Shown: one piece after another, positions 8,273 to 15,240 of the stretch
Numbering within the stretch: position 1 is the stretch's first letter
Layout of the letters: every line of letters starts with the position of its first letter
From: a virus
Virus record (IMG/VR): IMGVR_UViG_3300022748_000044
Coordinates: 1-23,805 of that record
Length of the DNA stretch: 23,805 nt
Direction: 5' to 3' (one strand)
Program-made: the position numbers and the translations under genes
The notes under the pieces: model-generated
Databases searched by the model: none
Seen by the model: the letters and a program-made list of their open reading frames with translations, nothing else
Told to the model about the DNA's origin: nothing

Positions 8273-8617
8273 TCATTTGATGCCCGTCGTCGGCGCGCTC
8301 GGAATGTTGTTCGTCCAGATCGTCCCGTAATCACTTTCCGCGCCCGTGGCGCTGTTGGTGCTCGTGGCCATGTAAAGTTCAAACTTCACGCCTTGTGTCA
8401 GCGGCGTGCTGGCCGTGATGCCGTTCGTGGCCGTCAACACCACGATGCGCGTCCAATTGGTGTCCGCATGGTTGGCCGCGTAAAGGTTCACGCTATCCAC
8501 CGGCACACCGGCGGGCACGGTCACGTAGGCCACGTAAGTCTTGTGCGCCGGCGGCTCGGCTTGCACCGCAGCACAACCGGCACAGATCAACGCGAGAATG
8601 GTGAGAAATAATTTCAT
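8273..8617 (-). CDS. Exported protein with Fn3-like fold, probable lipoprotein, 114 aa
   Basis: The ATG at 8615-8617 overlaps the upstream stop (ATGA) and opens a signal sequence, MKLFLTILALICAGCAA, with a lipobox-like CAGC at residues 12-15. The mature part looks like a single fibronectin type III domain (VDSVNLYAANHADTNWTRI and a late ESDYGT motif, the usual ending strand of such domains in Verrucomicrobia surface proteins). It is translationally coupled to the tail-fibre-like gene. An exported Fn3 protein inside a virion gene cluster is odd. It may be a cell-surface protein made during infection or lysogeny, or a host gene picked up by the phage. Confidence 0.65.
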   Translation of the reverse strand: MKLFLTILALICAGCAAVQAEPPAHKTYVAYVTVPAGVPVDSVNLYAANHADTNWTRIVVLTATNGITASTPLTQGVKFELYMATSTNSATGAESDYGTIWTNNIPSAPTTGIK

Positions 8618-10008
8618 TGTCTTGCGGCGATGGCATTCAGGATGCCGGTGAAGGACGGGAACGTGATGACGACGTTCGTGGTGGTCTTGGCCCCGATGAC
8701 AAGGTTGGTGCCGACCGTGACGCCTGCGCCGGTGCAGGTGACGCTGTAATTGGTGTCGCTGAATGGATAGGTGAATTTCCAAGTGAATGATGTCTGCGCC
8801 GAAAGCGTGGCATTGGTGGTGTTGATTTGGGGGATGGCAAACCATTGGCCGCGTTGCGCGATAAATACGTTAGTGTTGTCCGTCCAAAATCCAGCGGGCG
8901 CGACGTTTGTGGGCGAAGTGAATTTTGTTCCTTGATTCGTCAAAACCAGAATCGGAATATCATTTGTGCTGGCGGCGACCGTTAATCGTGCTGGCGGCAA
9001 AATGTTGTAAGTATGTTCGGCAACATTCAAATCACCCGCCCAAATGCCTTTCCAATGACGAATAAAATTGCGACTCCATCCGCCTGCGGGATTGTTGGGG
9101 GTTCCATAATAAGTTGGCTGCTCAACCATTGTTTCAATCATGCTGCCGCCGCTGGCATCTGTGTTGAAATAAACGCCCAAGTCCAACCCCATGCGGGTGT
9201 CGGCTTTCTGGTTATACGCGGCGGTGTAATTGATTTTCCCGGCCTCAAAACCCGATGCGCCGACTTGATTATTGGTGACGTATTCGCCAAAAGGATTGCC
9301 GAAAAAGTTGATGCCACCCGTCAGGCCGGAATGGGCGATTCCCGCCGTTATGCTAAAAATCGAGGCGGAATTTTGAACATTGGAACCAGAAAAGATGACG
9401 CCAACGTTTCCGCCGACGGCTTGGATGTTCAACTCGCCGTTGGGAAGGATGACCACGTTGGTCTTTGATACCAGCGTATTGGCGAGGATCGCGGTTGTGT
9501 CGTAAGTGGCTTCATCGTCCGCCGTCCATTGGAATTGATTAGCGGCGTTCACTTGCAGGTCGGGTGCCCCGGCATCGTTGTATTCATAGACGGCAGCGGC
9601 GGTCAAATTGGTCAGGGCCGGCGTGCGCGAAAAAACAAAGGTTGGCAGGACTGCCGTTCCGACACCGCGCGCCTCGTAAAATAGAAAGTTGGTGTTGCCC
9701 TTGGTGAAGATGGAGCGGCTGCCACTCCAAGGCAGCCAGCAGTTTGTGCCGTTCAAAAACGGAAAGGCCGTGCAGCCCGTGACGGTGAGGGATGCGTAAC
9801 TGGGCCAGCTATTTGACAGTGAATAGTTGAGAAAGTTTGTGCTGCTGATGCCGCCGCCGCCGCCAGTCAACCGCCTCGGCGTCACCGCCACCGGCGTGCC
9901 CGCCGTGCCGGCCTGCATCTCCGCCACGGTCGCCTCGCGCCACGGTGTTTGTGCCTGCATCTTCAGCGCCATCACCAGCGCGGCCAGAATCAAAAGAAAA
10001 GTTTTCAT
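8614..10008 (-). CDS. Tail-fibre-like protein with N-terminal signal peptide, 464 aa
   Basis: Residues 1-20 form a clear signal peptide (MKTFLLILAALVMALKMQAQ). Just after it, REATVAEMQAGTAGTPVAVT followed by PRRL resembles the spacer motif seen in many phage tail fibres. Residues about 60-440 are Asn/Thr/Gly-rich, beta-helix-like sequence, and the last 80 residues (SFTWKFTYPFSDTNYSVTCT) resemble the end domain of tail fibres and spikes. The combination of fibre-like body and export signal is unusual, since fibres assemble in the cytoplasm. A helix anchoring it to the tail, or a host-derived surface protein, are alternatives. It overlaps the next gene by ATGA. Confidence 0.65.
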   Translation of the reverse strand: MKTFLLILAALVMALKMQAQTPWREATVAEMQAGTAGTPVAVTPRRLTGGGGGISSTNFLNYSLSNSWPSYASLTVTGCTAFPFLNGTNCWLPWSGSRSIFTKGNTNFLFYEARGVGTAVLPTFVFSRTPALTNLTAAAVYEYNDAGAPDLQVNAANQFQWTADDEATYDTTAILANTLVSKTNVVILPNGELNIQAVGGNVGVIFSGSNVQNSASIFSITAGIAHSGLTGGINFFGNPFGEYVTNNQVGASGFEAGKINYTAAYNQKADTRMGLDLGVYFNTDASGGSMIETMVEQPTYYGTPNNPAGGWSRNFIRHWKGIWAGDLNVAEHTYNILPPARLTVAASTNDIPILVLTNQGTKFTSPTNVAPAGFWTDNTNVFIAQRGQWFAIPQINTTNATLSAQTSFTWKFTYPFSDTNYSVTCTGAGVTVGTNLVIGAKTTTNVVITFPSFTGILNAIAARQ

Positions 10009-10018
10009 GGATGGTTTG

Positions 10019-10732
10019 TTAAGCGTGATATTCGGCGCGCAGCGTTACCGTGCTGCCGCCGGTGATGGTTGTAAGTGTTTTCGCTGTGCTGCTGACTTTG
10101 AGCGTGCAACCATCTTGCAGCACGTTTGTGCTGGAATAGCTGTAAATCTCGCGGCCCATCTCGCCAAACGTGAATTTTTTCGGCGCAAAAGGTTCGCCGG
10201 ATTTGATTGGCAAAGACAGGATTGGCGTGGCCCCTTCGGCGGGTGAATCCTGCCCGAAAATTTGTAAAAAACTGTCCGCCGCCAACAACAAAATGCCGAC
10301 CTCGACATTCAGCAAACGGTTCGGCCCGGCTGATTCCGCCCAAACCTGCAACCCCGTTACCGCCGATGTTTTGTCTCCCGCCACCGTCACGCCGCTCGGC
10401 GCTTCGGGATCGGTCAACTCGATGGCAAGGATGTCCAATTTGTCGCTGCCGCCGCCCGCCGCCGTGTAAGTCGCCGCCGTGGTGGACAACGCCACAAACA
10501 ACCCGTTGGCCAGTTGTAGCTCGCCCATCTTAAACTCTTTGTAACCGCACTCCGCCGCCGGCCAGCTTTTCAACGGAACCGCGCTGGCCGCTGCCGCCGC
10601 GTTGCTGTCGTGCAACTGAAGGAAAAGGCCCGCCGTCGCCGCCGCGTTCAACGTCGCTTCCAGCTTCAGCACCCCCACCGGATGCGTCGCCACCTGCTGC
10701 GTCGTTACTGCAAAATAAGATGATGGTTTCAT
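10019..10732 (-). CDS. Hypothetical virion protein, 237 aa
   Basis: The product begins MKPSSYFAVTTQQVATHPVG and is a soluble, beta-rich protein (Thr, Ser, Gly, Val) without signal or membrane segments; the C-terminal part (TLKVSSTAKTLTTITGGSTV) is especially strand-rich. I do not recognise a family. It lies between the head-tail adaptor candidate and the fibre-like gene, so it could be a tail or head-decoration subunit. The leader AAAAAATTTATG is A/T-rich with no Shine-Dalgarno, and a TCTCTGCG-type repeat lies just upstream. Confidence 0.7.
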   Translation of the reverse strand: MKPSSYFAVTTQQVATHPVGVLKLEATLNAAATAGLFLQLHDSNAAAAASAVPLKSWPAAECGYKEFKMGELQLANGLFVALSTTAATYTAAGGGSDKLDILAIELTDPEAPSGVTVAGDKTSAVTGLQVWAESAGPNRLLNVEVGILLLAADSFLQIFGQDSPAEGATPILSLPIKSGEPFAPKKFTFGEMGREIYSYSSTNVLQDGCTLKVSSTAKTLTTITGGSTVTLRAEYHA

Positions 10733-10762
10733 AAATTTTTTGTTTTCTCTGCGCTCTCAAAG

Positions 10763-10795
10763 TTTCCGCTTTCCGCTTTTGCCCTTTCCGCTTTA
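10763..10795. repeat. CCGCTTT heptamer repeats
   Basis: Units of CCGCTTT occur at 10767-10780 and again at 10789-10795, running into the stop codon of the 238-aa gene. On the coding strand they are AAAGCGG. A degenerate TCTCTGCGCTCTC repeat of a second family adjoins at 10745-10758. Confidence 0.75.
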
Positions 10796-11509
10796 CCCGT
10801 TGGTCGCTACCACGGGCCTGCGGCCATTCCCGCCAAAGCCCAGCAGATCCTCGTGGTGATGTCCGCCGGCGATGTTCAATGTCTCAAACCGGCTCGGGAA
10901 CGTCGCGCGGATGCTCGCCAGCGCCGCCTTGGCCTTTTCCAATTTGGCCTGCGTGTCGCCCGCCTGCTGCCGCGCCTGCATTTCTGCTGCCGTGAACAGC
11001 ACCAGCACCAGATCATCAATCACGCACGTGTCGCTGTCGTTCACCATGTCCGTCAGCAACGCCGCGCCGCTGAACATCAGCGTTTGCGGAACCAGCGGAA
11101 TCGGCCAGACCTCGATCTGTTTCACTCCGCCGATCAGCAACCGATCCCACTTCATCACCGGCGTGGCTTTCAATCCACGGGATGAATCCCAATAATTGTA
11201 TTCGTCCTGTCCGATGCCGTAGCCGACGCGATAACGGAAATTACTCACGTTCGTGAAAACGGGTTGATCCAGCCGATCCATATCAATCCCGCTCGGCAAA
11301 GCGTAGTATTGCGTCCCCGTCGTCAACGGCACTTCGGCTCGGACTTTGCCCAACAGATAAGCGTGCTGATTTACCAGAAATTTCTGCTGGTTATTCAACA
11401 CCTGGTTCTGGTTGGCGACATTGGCGGGTGAAATCGTTTCATCCATCTCCGCGCCAAGCTCGGCGTTGAGCATCTTCCGCAGATTCACCAATGTCGTTCC
11501 CGTGGGCAT
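10793..11509 (-). CDS. Putative head-tail adaptor (connector) protein, 238 aa
   Basis: The product is alpha-rich at the N-terminus (VNLRKMLNAELGAEMDETIS) and has a central part with LPSGIDMDRLDQPVF, then FRYRVGYGIGQDEYNYWDSS and a VWPIPLVPQTLMFSGAALL segment. The order helical bundle, beta insertion, and a late LVLVLFTAAEMQARQ helix is like podoviral adaptor or head-completion proteins (roles of P22 gp4 / T7 gp11), which dock beneath the portal. The position, after capsid genes and before tail genes, agrees. The C-terminus has a His/Gly-rich stretch (GGHHHEDLLGFGG). The gene ends within CCGCTTT repeats. Confidence 0.6.
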   Translation of the reverse strand: MPTGTTLVNLRKMLNAELGAEMDETISPANVANQNQVLNNQQKFLVNQHAYLLGKVRAEVPLTTGTQYYALPSGIDMDRLDQPVFTNVSNFRYRVGYGIGQDEYNYWDSSRGLKATPVMKWDRLLIGGVKQIEVWPIPLVPQTLMFSGAALLTDMVNDSDTCVIDDLVLVLFTAAEMQARQQAGDTQAKLEKAKAALASIRATFPSRFETLNIAGGHHHEDLLGFGGNGRRPVVATNG

Positions 11510-11515
11510 AATCGT

Positions 11516-12061
11516 TTAACGGCGGCGGCGCGCGGTCGGCGCAGGCTGTTCACCTTCCCCGCTCGGAGTTTCTTCCGATGGCGTTTCCGGCGCGGCCTCT
11601 GCGTTTCCGCTTTCCGTGTTTCCGCTTTCCGCTTTTGGGGTTAAATCCGTGATTTCAGGATTCCCGATGAACTCCGCCACTTCAGCAAACGTCTGCGGCA
11701 ACGGTCGCGTGCGGTCGGGCAAAATCACTTTCACCGCTGACTTGCCTTCGATCTGGCCCGTGTAAAATTTTTCCAATAGGGCGCGTTCCTCGGCATCCGT
11801 CCGCTTGCGCGTTTGCGCCGGACGGCCCGGATTGGCCGGACGCACCAGAATGTGATCCACTGTGTATTCCGCCGGACTGGCTGGAACGGCGGGTGAGATT
11901 TCCGTCTGCGCTTCGCCGACGATCTGGATGTCGGAAAGCGGATTGCCCTTGGCTTCCTTGAAATGCAGCGCGTGCAGGATCAAAGCGTCTGCCGGCGTCA
12001 GGTCGTAGAGTTGAACCTTGTTTTCGGGTGTGATGGTGAGTTTGGCGTGTGCGATTTGCAT
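11516..12061 (-). CDS. Hypothetical protein downstream of capsid genes, 181 aa
   Basis: I chose the ATG at 12059-12061, because the frame upstream runs through a strong hairpin and the end of the preceding gene with unlikely protein sequence. The product starts MQIAHAKLTITPENKVQLYD; the first 130 residues are an ordinary mixed fold with a helix (DAEERALLEKFYTG). The last 45 residues are low in complexity and Glu/Pro/Ser-rich, ending in Arg-Arg-Arg. Part of this tail (KAESGNTESGNAE) is translated directly from CCGCTTT-type repeats. No family is recognised. Its place between the capsid-neighbour gene and the adaptor fits a head-completion or minor capsid role. Confidence 0.7.
   Translation of the reverse strand: MQIAHAKLTITPENKVQLYDLTPADALILHALHFKEAKGNPLSDIQIVGEAQTEISPAVPASPAEYTVDHILVRPANPGRPAQTRKRTDAEERALLEKFYTGQIEGKSAVKVILPDRTRPLPQTFAEVAEFIGNPEITDLTPKAESGNTESGNAEAAPETPSEETPSGEGEQPAPTARRRR
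11603..11635. repeat. CCGCTTT repeats inside a coding region
   Basis: Three full CCGCTTT or near copies (one CCGTGTT variant) sit inside the 3' part of the 181-aa gene and are translated as KAESGNTESGN. Since the unit is 7 bp, three copies are needed to keep the frame, and the block here is compatible with that. Confidence 0.75.
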
Positions 12062-12090
12062 GGTCGTGTTTTGTTGTTTTGTTTGAGAAT

Positions 12091-12117
12091 GGGCGCGGGG
12101 TTCCTCACCCCGCGCCC
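12091..12117. promoter_or_regulatory. Strong GC hairpin upstream of the 181-aa gene
   Basis: GGGCGCGGGG and CCCCGCGCCC form a perfect 10-bp stem with a 7-nt loop in the 74-nt gap between two minus-strand genes. No T-run follows on either strand, so it is not a standard intrinsic terminator. On the transcript it is followed by an unstructured A/C-rich leader. Roles in mRNA protection or processing are possible. Confidence 0.6.
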
Positions 12118-12135
12118 GTGAGAATCTTGCCGGCT

Positions 12136-12813
12136 TTACGGCGTCGGGATAAACCCGTTGATGGAGACATCCAGCAGCGCCCCGTTCGTGCCGGCGTTGC
12201 TCGGCGTCGCCGATACCAGCCGCACACCGCCCGCGCAATTCTGCAAGAACGCGGTCGGAACATTCGTCGGCACATCAACCAGGTTTGCCCCGTTGCCGTT
12301 CACAGTGAACGAGAACGTGCCGGTTGTCGCGGCGATGCCGTCATTCTTGGGAACCGGCGCAAAGGTGAACAACAGCGCATTGGTGAACGCAGCATTGACG
12401 CCACGCATCCGCACGTTGATGTTCGCCACCGGCACGCTGCCGTCGCGGTTGGCCCACAATGAAACATCTCGAATCGCCGGTGCGTTGGAATAACCCACGC
12501 CGGCCTTCATAAAGTTGGCGTTCGTGCCAAAGATGTTTGTGCCCGTCTGGATCACCAGCGTGGCGTTCGTGTAACCCGCGTAACTGTTCGTTGCCACGGC
12601 CACGGTCGTGCCCGCCGGCAAAGCGCCGTTCACGATCAACACGTTGGTGATGCCGTCGCCTAGGAAGCTGCGGCTTTGGAAACCCTGCGCCTGCGTGTCC
12701 ACGGCCACCGCCATGAACGCCACAAACAACAAGGCCATGATGACGCGCAGACCAAGCAAGTCGCCAAGCAACGCCGCCAGTCCCGCGATAGGATTCAGAT
12801 TTTTCGTTTTCAT
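12136..12813 (-). CDS. Exported or membrane-anchored protein next to the capsid gene, 225 aa
   Basis: The ATG at 12811-12813 follows an A/T-rich leader (CAAAAAAAATATG); the frame further upstream crosses a strong hairpin and gives implausible sequence. The N-terminus has a long hydrophobic stretch at residues about 24-46 (VIMALLFVAFMAVAVDTQAQ), a signal peptide or membrane anchor. The rest is Asn/Thr/Gly/Val-rich beta sequence without a known motif (TTVAVATNSYAGYTNATLVI). The site directly after the major capsid gene is typical for decoration proteins, but the export signal argues for a cell-envelope destination. It is one of several exported proteins encoded among virion genes here. Confidence 0.65.
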   Translation of the reverse strand: MKTKNLNPIAGLAALLGDLLGLRVIMALLFVAFMAVAVDTQAQGFQSRSFLGDGITNVLIVNGALPAGTTVAVATNSYAGYTNATLVIQTGTNIFGTNANFMKAGVGYSNAPAIRDVSLWANRDGSVPVANINVRMRGVNAAFTNALLFTFAPVPKNDGIAATTGTFSFTVNGNGANLVDVPTNVPTAFLQNCAGGVRLVSATPSNAGTNGALLDVSINGFIPTP

Positions 12814-12856
12814 ATTTTTTTTGATAAAAGTTTTGTCTGTTAATTCGATTCGTTTG

Positions 12857-12886
12857 GGAGCGCGGCGCACACCTACGCCGCGCCCC
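12857..12886. promoter_or_regulatory. Strong GC hairpin downstream of the capsid gene
   Basis: GCGCGGCG (12860-12867) and CGCCGCGC (12876-12883) pair around an 8-nt loop, and the flanking GGGA/CCCC bases extend the stem to about 11-12 bp with one mismatch. It lies 20 nt after the stop of the capsid gene. As with the hairpin at 12091-12117, no T-run follows. The two together bracket the 225-aa gene. Confidence 0.6.
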
Positions 12887-12904
12887 CGGTTGGTTCTCAA
12901 CAAC

Positions 12905-13969
12905 TCACGCCAACACCCATTTCGCAGAACTGTCCGGCTGGTTCTGGCTCAACGCCCCGCGATCCGTCACGCTCTTGAGCATGATGAATTGATCCGCCGG
13001 TTGGTTCTGGTTGGTGATCTTGTTCCACTCCTTTTTCTGCGGACGCAGACGGAGATGGTTGGAATCCCACGCATAGCAGGATTTGGCTTCGCCCAGGTCG
13101 TCCAGCGTCGGATCATAAACGATCTCCACGCTGCCAAACTTGACGCCGGAAACTTCCACGTTCGTTTTCTTGTCCGCCCAGCCCGTCATCGTGATCGTGC
13201 CCTTGGCGCGACATTCGCGGTTCACGGCGTCCACAAAGTCCGCGCCGGCCAGCATCACGTCGGGATTACCGCCGAAGCGTTTCAACTGGATCATGTCTTT
13301 CAACAGGGTTTCCGTTAGCGTCTGGTCGGCCTTGGAATAACCCACGGTCGGCAACGCGCCGCCCACACCGGTGCGGGCGATGTGCCGCCACCACGTATTC
13401 GTCGCGCGGTCAATGCCGCCCAACGTGCCCGTGGTCGGGTCGTCGGTGATGATGCTCTTGATGCCGGGGATGGCTTTCGCATCTTGCGAGCCGTCCAGCC
13501 ACAGCGTGAGATTCGCGTTGATGGCGCGGCTCTCGCTGAAGTCGAACAGACGAGTTTTCAGCAAGTCCAGCAACACCGAGGATTCGTCCTTGGTCGCCGT
13601 CACATTGTTGCCGTTGTCCTCCACGTGGATGCCCTGCGCAAGCAGTTCGTCCAGCGTTATCTTGAAACCCGCGTGCATCCAGCGGATCGGGAATTGCGTC
13701 TGGATCGCGCCGCTGGATGCGGTGAACGTCAGAACGTCGTCGCCGCTGATACCCTGATAAGAACCGGGCTGATCCTTCATCATGGCCCCCTGCACGCCTT
13801 CGCGCACATAGGTCAAGCCGCTGCCGTATTCCTTCTTGGTGGAATACAACTTTTGGAGCAGCGGACGGTTTTGGAGATGGCGAAAAATATCTTCCGGTTT
13901 GTCCGGCATGATATATTTGTTCAACTGGATGGCCGCGAGATCGCTGGCCTGGGCTACGGTAAAGGGCAT
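12905..13969 (-). CDS. Major capsid protein, 354 aa
   Basis: The product has the size and layout of HK97-fold major capsid proteins. Its early segment contains YSTKKEYGSGLTYVREGVQG, the middle has a helical region (SSVLLDLLKTRLFDFSESRA) like a spine helix, and late strands include DVMLAGADFVDAVNRECRAK and VKFGSVEIVYDPTLDDL, typical of P-domain and A-domain ends. The NTWWRHIARTG segment is also common in phage coat proteins. It follows the scaffold-like gene by 12 nt and is followed by a strong hairpin, as expected for the most heavily expressed virion gene. The leader is A-rich with no Shine-Dalgarno. I am sure of the role, less of the subfamily. Confidence 0.85.
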   Translation of the reverse strand: MPFTVAQASDLAAIQLNKYIMPDKPEDIFRHLQNRPLLQKLYSTKKEYGSGLTYVREGVQGAMMKDQPGSYQGISGDDVLTFTASSGAIQTQFPIRWMHAGFKITLDELLAQGIHVEDNGNNVTATKDESSVLLDLLKTRLFDFSESRAINANLTLWLDGSQDAKAIPGIKSIITDDPTTGTLGGIDRATNTWWRHIARTGVGGALPTVGYSKADQTLTETLLKDMIQLKRFGGNPDVMLAGADFVDAVNRECRAKGTITMTGWADKKTNVEVSGVKFGSVEIVYDPTLDDLGEAKSCYAWDSNHLRLRPQKKEWNKITNQNQPADQFIMLKSVTDRGALSQNQPDSSAKWVLA

Positions 13970-13981
13970 ATTTTTGTTTGG

Positions 13982-15154
13982 TTACGCCTGCCCCTGCAAC
14001 TTTTGGACGGTGTGGTAAAACTCATCGTCCTCACTCGCAAAGGTCGGCTTTGTTTTCGCGGACGAACCGTTTCCACCAGTGACCGGCACTTTCGCCTTCG
14101 GTTTCGGCTGGAACTTCATTGCCTGCGCTTTGACCTGTTTGTAAGCGGCTTCCAAGACTTGCTTGGCTTCCCCGCCGTTCAACTCGCGGCCTAGTTCCTG
14201 CATCTTGCGATTCGCAAGTGTCTCCGTCAGCGTCTCGTGTAACTCGGCTAAAGCCGGGTAGTCAGGGTCTTTTGCCAGAATCTCCTTCTGCCAGTTGTTC
14301 GCCACCGTCACCACTTCCTGCACGCGCTGCTGTTGCTCGGCTTGCTGGCGCTGCTGCTGTTCAAGCTGCTGCGTCTGCGTCGTCCGGCTTTGCAGTTGCT
14401 TCGCCGTGGCCCGGGTGCGTTCCAGTTCTTGCAATTCCGCCCGCCGTTCTTTGGCTTCGTCCTCGGTCAATAACCCTTGGGCCATTTGCTCGTCCACCCG
14501 CTTCAACTTGTCGGTCAAGTCGGGGCTGGTGATGACGTTGCCGGTGCGGCGGTCGAAGTCGTCCATCAATTCCTGCAATATCTTGCGGGCCTGTGGATCT
14601 CCGGCCTGCCAGCCTTCAATCAATCGGATGGAACCCTCGACGCCCTCTTTACCGGCGGCGCGCTCGATCCGTGTGATGGCTTCATGGGCAGGTTTGAATT
14701 GCTCGACTTGGGTTTTCAGCGTCGTCTCCGTTTTTAGAATTTCACGCATCAGATGCCGCATCTCCTTGCCCGCTGTCGGGCCAAGTTTGTCGGCGATCTC
14801 GGCGGCTTTCTTCCACTCGGGACGGCTGGAAAAACCCTTGTCTGGATCAACTACTGGCTTGGAAAGATCGTTCGGGCCTTTGGTCGTTTCCTCGGAATCC
14901 GCGCCGGGTTCATCCTTCAACGGCTCGGTATTTTCTTCGGCAACTTCCGCTGACTCGGTTTCTTCTTTTTCAGCAGGTTGCGAATCTGCGCTGGCCGGTT
15001 TCCCTTGAAGTCGCTCGACTTCACCATGAAACGCGGTTTCTTCGCTTGCAGGGGACGATTCTGCGGTGGCGTCCGGTGGGGTGGCCGATGCCCCGGTAGC
15101 GGCTGGCGCTGGTTTCTCTACTTCACCCGCGCCGTCTGTAACTTCATTATCCAT
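13982..15154 (-). CDS. Scaffold-like capsid assembly protein, 390 aa
   Basis: The first 110 residues are acidic and disordered (many Glu, Ala, Thr, Pro). Residues about 115-340 are helical with strong coiled-coil character, including a Gln-rich stretch (TTQTQQLEQQQRQQAEQQQR), and the C-terminus is basic (QPKPKAKVP) with a final helix. An acidic start, coiled-coil body and basic C-terminus are classic for scaffolding proteins, whose basic tail contacts the coat protein. The place between portal and major capsid genes is the standard scaffold position. No protease motif is visible, so this is scaffold rather than protease. The assignment rests on architecture and position. Confidence 0.75.
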   Translation of the reverse strand: MDNEVTDGAGEVEKPAPAATGASATPPDATAESSPASEETAFHGEVERLQGKPASADSQPAEKEETESAEVAEENTEPLKDEPGADSEETTKGPNDLSKPVVDPDKGFSSRPEWKKAAEIADKLGPTAGKEMRHLMREILKTETTLKTQVEQFKPAHEAITRIERAAGKEGVEGSIRLIEGWQAGDPQARKILQELMDDFDRRTGNVITSPDLTDKLKRVDEQMAQGLLTEDEAKERRAELQELERTRATAKQLQSRTTQTQQLEQQQRQQAEQQQRVQEVVTVANNWQKEILAKDPDYPALAELHETLTETLANRKMQELGRELNGGEAKQVLEAAYKQVKAQAMKFQPKPKAKVPVTGGNGSSAKTKPTFASEDDEFYHTVQKLQGQA

Positions 15155-15191
15155 AAATCGGTTTTGTTAAGGTGTCAACAGCTTTCGTATT

Positions 15192-15240
15192 TGTTTCCGC
15201 CTTTTGGTTTCCGCTTTCCGCTTTTCACATTTCCGCTTTA
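15192..15240. repeat. CCGCTTT repeats overlapping the portal gene end
   Basis: CCGCTTT units at about 15211-15224 and 15233-15239 (and a CCGCCTT variant at 15197) fill the gap between scaffold and portal genes. They overlap the portal stop codon at 15225-15227; the last portal residues (GKAEM) come from a repeat unit. Confidence 0.75.

Noticed and set aside
12091-12117. The GC hairpin as an intrinsic terminator
   Set aside because: No T-tract follows on either strand.
12814-12903. Longer start for the 225-aa exported protein
   Set aside because: The extra 30 residues run through the GC hairpin, are Arg-rich and hide the signal-like N-terminus.
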